From Phellopilus nigrolimitatus (Eukaryota > Basidiomycota > Agaricomycetes > Hymenochaetales > Hymenochaetaceae), in contig JAJOHG010000403.1 of assembly GCA_021029095.1 (NCBI GenBank), forward strand, positions 1-22,458: a DNA stretch of 22,458 nucleotides. Reading direction: 5' to 3'. The notes under the pieces were generated by a model. That model was not told where the DNA came from, searched no databases, and was given only the letters and a program-made list of their open reading frames with translations. Both the position numbers and the translations under genes were made by a program. Shown piece after piece: positions 19,739 through 22,458 of this stretch. Within the stretch, counting starts at the first letter, position 1, and each line of letters begins with the position of its first letter.

Positions 19739-20110
19739 TGCGACTTAAGAACATAAGCGAACAGTTGTTATCAGAGAGCGTTCCGTAGTGTCATAGACAC
19801 CAGTTCCAGCCTAATGACGGTAAGAACCAGAGTGCCAGATACCGATTCAAAGGGCGGCAGTGTACATGATACGCCAAATCGTCTCTCAATTATTACGCAC
19901 ATTCATAACACAACGAAAAACCTAGGACCTGAGATTCAGCGAAAAAAAACCCTGAAAAACTTGCGCATGTAGGCGACATTATTTGTTTTGGGATCAGACA
20001 ACGGTACAGCGGTACGACAGCAATGTAATTATGCAAATGCAGTGAGTGAATGGGGATTAAGAACATGCGTATAAAAATAATAGAACAGATATCCATGGGG
20101 CCTCAGATCA
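19739..20110. other. KTI12-PAM16 intergenic spacer
   Basis: These 372 bp separate the PAM16 stop from the KTI12 start; both genes are on the minus strand. It must hold the PAM16 3' region and the KTI12 promoter and leader. I see no coding frame with a recognisable pattern and no clear TATA or CCAAT element in the expected place. Confidence 0.5.
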
Positions 20111-20769
20111 TTAGCTTTGGGGAGGAGGACGCCCCCCACCTTCTGACGTGGTTTCTGAAGCTTTGCCTGCCTCCGCCTCCGCCTCCGCCTCCAACGCCAG
20201 CTTTGCTTCAGCCTCTATACGCTCCTTTGCCCGTACAACTTTTGACTGTAAATAATGCGACCAGAACGGAGACTTGACGCGTCCGGTAGTGGGCTTTTCA
20301 GGCGGAGGCGGAGGAGAATTAGCTTTGAAAAGGTGCTCGTAATTCTACGATTGGGGAAATCAGCGCTTCAGTAAGAGTATGAATTGTTATGGCCCAACAT
20401 ACACGTAGAATATTCTCCGTTGCATCTCCCCTCTTCACGTTAAGAATCAGACGTGCTTCGTCCATCGTCATTTTATGTTCCCGGGTAAGTCGGTCTGTGA
20501 CCGAACCCGAGGTTGCATGGCTCACCCCTGCAGCGTCACCCATTACTCCACCCTGAGGTCTGTGTTGGGCATCTGAACGCTTCGTCAGTAGGAAAACGGG
20601 AGTTGTAATATTGTCGGCGTACTTTTATACGCCTGCCGTCCCGCCGCCGCAAATGACTTTCCCAGGATCTGCGCTCCAGCGATCACGACTTGGATGATAG
20701 CTTTTGGTGCTGACTAGAAGTCTGTTAGCAGGTACAACGAGAGATAAGAAATTAGAACAGACGAACCAT
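20111..20769 (-). CDS. PAM16: Pam16/Tim16, mitochondrial import motor subunit
   Basis: Four exons: 20769-20767 (the ATG alone), 20713-20623, 20572-20403 and 20344-20111, giving 165 aa. Introns are 53, 50 and 58 bp, with CTAAC or CTGAC branch-like sequences in the first two. Pam16 is a J-like protein on the matrix side of the TIM23 translocase that holds Pam18 and controls its stimulation of mtHsp70. The hydrophobic N-terminal helix reads SAPKAIIQVVIAGAQILGKSF. The J-like core contains MTMDEARLILNVKRGD, NYEHLFKAN and SPFWSHYLQSKVVRAKERIEAE. There is no HPD motif, as expected for Pam16. The tail has an Ala-Glu repeat and a Gly/Pro-rich end, making it longer than yeast Pam16 (149 aa). The start-codon-only exon was chosen because ATG|GTTCGT to CTTCTAG|TCA gives M-SAPKAI in the right phase. 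Divergent from RPA43. Confidence 0.93.
20170..20192 (-). repeat. GGAGGC hexanucleotide repeat in PAM16
   Basis: Nearly four copies of the hexamer GGAGGC (read on the minus strand) encode alternating Glu-Ala (LEAEAEAEAEAG) just after the conserved J-like domain. The unit keeps frame, so length changes by slippage would add or remove Glu-Ala pairs without a frameshift. A related GGCGGAGGCGGA stretch at 20301-20312 encodes the Pro run of the J-like loop on the opposite strand. Confidence 0.8.
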
Positions 20770-20923
20770 GAGAAAGCGGGACCGAGGCAGCGTTAGTCGT
20801 GAAGTAGAAAGCTTGGCCGCCCAAGGCGCGTCTGCAAAGGCTGACCACGTGGTTTTCTTACGCTCAAATTTTACCTTTTCTTTCCGCCGCCGCGACGCGG
20901 CGCGAGCGCACTCAGCTTTGACA
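20770..20923. promoter_or_regulatory. Shared bidirectional promoter of PAM16 and RPA43
   Basis: The two start codons face away from each other with 154 bp between them, so both leaders and core promoters must lie here or overlap the genes. At the centre is the perfect palindrome ACCACGTGGT (20844-20853), an E-box of the type bound by Cbf1/USF-like bHLH factors; its centre is 2 bp from the midpoint between the start codons. A GC-rich inverted repeat, CGCCGCG-A-CGCGGCG (20888-20902), lies closer to RPA43 and contains an ACGCG core. No TATA box is visible. Co-regulation of the two genes is inference. Confidence 0.6.
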
Positions 20924-22235
20924 ATGTCCCTGTCAGCATCCACATCATCAAAAAAGCGAAAACATGCTGAAGTCAACGAGAATGCTTCGGGCACGTCGTC
21001 GCACAAAAAAGCAAAAAAGGACAGCAAGGACAAGAAGAAAAGCACGAGCAAGACGGACCGCCAATTCCAGGTCGTGAACGCATCTATTGCGGTGTCTATT
21101 CCACCCAGGTTTGCCATGGAGCCCATGACTGGGGCGAAGGAGATGTTGGACTCGCTGATAATGCGGTACGTATATTTGTCTTCGCAGTTTTAAACATTTT
21201 CTTACGCAGCGCTCGTAGTCATGTTCCAGCACTTGGAGGCGTTATGCTATCCCATTCGAATGCGCGTTTTCTTTCTCAGGCAGCTGTCATAAGGAACGAG
21301 TGCCCATTCTCGAATTGCTCTGTTGGGTTTGACGCGACGGTCTGGAGTCCACGTATCGGCATGAAACTTAGTGCGTATTGTACCTTACTATTTTGAAGGT
21401 GCAAACTGATGAATTATTTCCTTCGCAGAGGGGAAGATAAATCTGTGCTCCCCAGATCATATATCTCTCCTAGTACATCGAACATTCAATGTGTCCATCC
21501 CGAGACACCATATCCCAATCGATCACTGGGAATTTGAATATGGCGCGCTTGAGAATGATCCGGAGTTTGGACCGAATGCACCCGGTCAAGATGAGACGGA
21601 AGAAAATGTGGAAGACACAATGGAAGCCGAAGGGAAAGTTTCTGGTAACGCAGGAGCTGAGGAAACTGAGGAGACAATTGGCGTTTGGGTACACAAAATC
21701 ACCGGTGATAGGCTAGGCGGAGACGAAGGCCAGCTTGATTTCACAATCATCGAGTGCGTTCGTCTTTCGTAATCATAACTGCTCAATACTGATGTATCAG
21801 TTATGTGACGCTAGCCTTACTGTTGCCAATCAGATGCTGTCACTGGTTGGGTCGATACAACCTGATCCTTTCTCCCCGGAGCACGTACCTAAGCCTGCAG
21901 TGGCTAAAAACTCAGAAACGGACGAAGAACCTGACGACGGAAACGAGGAAGTTGCTCCGATGCAATATCCTGACCAGCTTGACTCCGAGAGTGATGAAGA
22001 GGATCCCTTCAGCAACCTAGCGCGAGCAGCGAAAGATGCAGATGAACGAGAGGCCGCCGAGAAGGAGCAGAAGGCTCGAGATAAAGAAGAAAAAAAGAGA
22101 AAAAAGAAGGAGAAAAAGGAAAAGAAAGAGAAAAGAAAGAGGGAGAAAGAGCTGGCAGGGGTGAAGGAGGAGGAGTTGACACCGAAGGAGAAACCGTCGA
22201 AGAAGAAGCGAAAAAAAGGTTTACAGGAGGATTAG
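20924..22235 (+). CDS. RPA43: RNA polymerase I subunit RPA43
   Basis: Four exons: 20924-21165, 21210-21370, 21429-21753 and 21815-22235, giving 382 aa; introns are 44, 58 and 61 bp. A43 pairs with A14 to form the Pol I stalk in the nucleolus and contacts the initiation factor Rrn3. The tip domain contains MLDSLIMR (74-81) and PALGGVMLSHSNARFL, aligning with the yeast LIMRYNSKVGGVILGY region. The OB-fold part contains LLVHRTFNVSIPRHHIPIDHWEFEYG, an acidic insertion, GVWVHKITGDRLGG, and then LTVANQMLSLVGSIQPDPFSP. The last join uses acceptor GCTAG at 21813-21814 because it alone restores FTIIDLTVANQM. Both ends are basic and Lys-rich: KKRKH and KKAKK near the start, and about 55 residues of K/E repeats at the C-terminus, suiting nucleolar localisation. 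The frame is open upstream to another ATG at 20768; 20924 is preferred because the extension lies in the divergent promoter. Confidence 0.93.
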
Positions 22236-22458
22236 TCTTCCAGCATTCGTTTTCTCTTCGTCACCAGTTGCTTTCATGGGATCTTGCTTTCGTCGCATTG
22301 TGATTTTGTACGTTCTACTAATTTATATTTTGCATCCTCCAAACCATTGTCTTCCGGAACAAAGCAATGGTTCTGGGTTCCGACGTCTTGGCATTCATAT
22401 GGGATGTCGCTCACTCCTGTGGAAAGACAGGACACTCGACTAAAAGGCCCTCGTGTGT
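22236..22458. other. RPA43 3' flank
   Basis: This is the downstream region of RPA43 up to the window edge. It is T-rich immediately after the stop codon, as is usual for a fungal 3' untranslated region, and contains no coding frame I can support. Confidence 0.4.

Noticed and set aside
21770..21814. RPA43 exon 4 starting after the TATCAG acceptor (21799-21800)
   Set aside because: It puts the following exon out of frame. The GCTAG acceptor at 21813-21814 restores the conserved LTVANQMLSLVG segment.

Overview
The window is eukaryotic nuclear DNA, almost certainly from a mushroom-type basidiomycete (Agaricomycetes). The coding sequences are broken by many very short introns (mostly 41-69 bp) with GT..AG ends, often GTGCGT/GTATGT/GTGAGT donors and CTGAC/CTAAC-like branch sites. 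Genes sit densely on both strands, and every recognisable product is a fungal housekeeping or lipid-metabolism protein. No rRNA, tRNA, CRISPR or bacterial operon signal was seen. All exon models below were derived by hand from reading frame, splice consensus and remembered family sequences.

Layout. 273-1075 is an 803-bp non-coding element with 28-bp terminal inverted repeats next to TA dinucleotides, like a pogo/Fot1 (Tc1/mariner) MITE. 1439-4796 (minus) encodes a ~1057-aa membrane-anchored coiled-coil protein of unknown function. 4797-7128 has no gene I can support. 7129-7878 (plus) carries a Ser/Thr-rich stalk, one transmembrane helix and a tail in a frame cut by two stops, so it is either an intron-split or a decayed gene. 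8848-11635 (minus) is an ELL-family RNA polymerase II elongation factor. 12448-13783 (minus) holds exon-like pieces ending in a clear transmembrane segment. 14285-17346 (plus, 14 exons) is the betaine-lipid synthase BTA1. 17347-18593 has only weak exon-like remnants. 18594-19738 (minus) is KTI12, 20111-20769 (minus) is PAM16 and 20924-22235 (plus) is RPA43.

How the genes relate. The right end is a compact housekeeping block: KTI12 (Elongator partner, tRNA wobble-uridine modification), PAM16 (mitochondrial protein import) and RPA43 (RNA polymerase I). PAM16 and RPA43 are divergent, with 154 bp between their start codons and a perfect ACCACGTGGT palindrome at the midpoint. ELL (Pol II elongation) and BTA1 (phosphorus-free membrane lipid) stand alone; BTA1 has an upstream CACGTGTG site of the type bound by the fungal phosphate regulator NUC-1.

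I found no clearly new biological system. The points most worth a second look are the start-codon-only first exon of PAM16, the shared PAM16/RPA43 promoter, the TA-flanked inverted-repeat element, the BTA1 phosphate-type site, and two unresolved membrane-protein loci.
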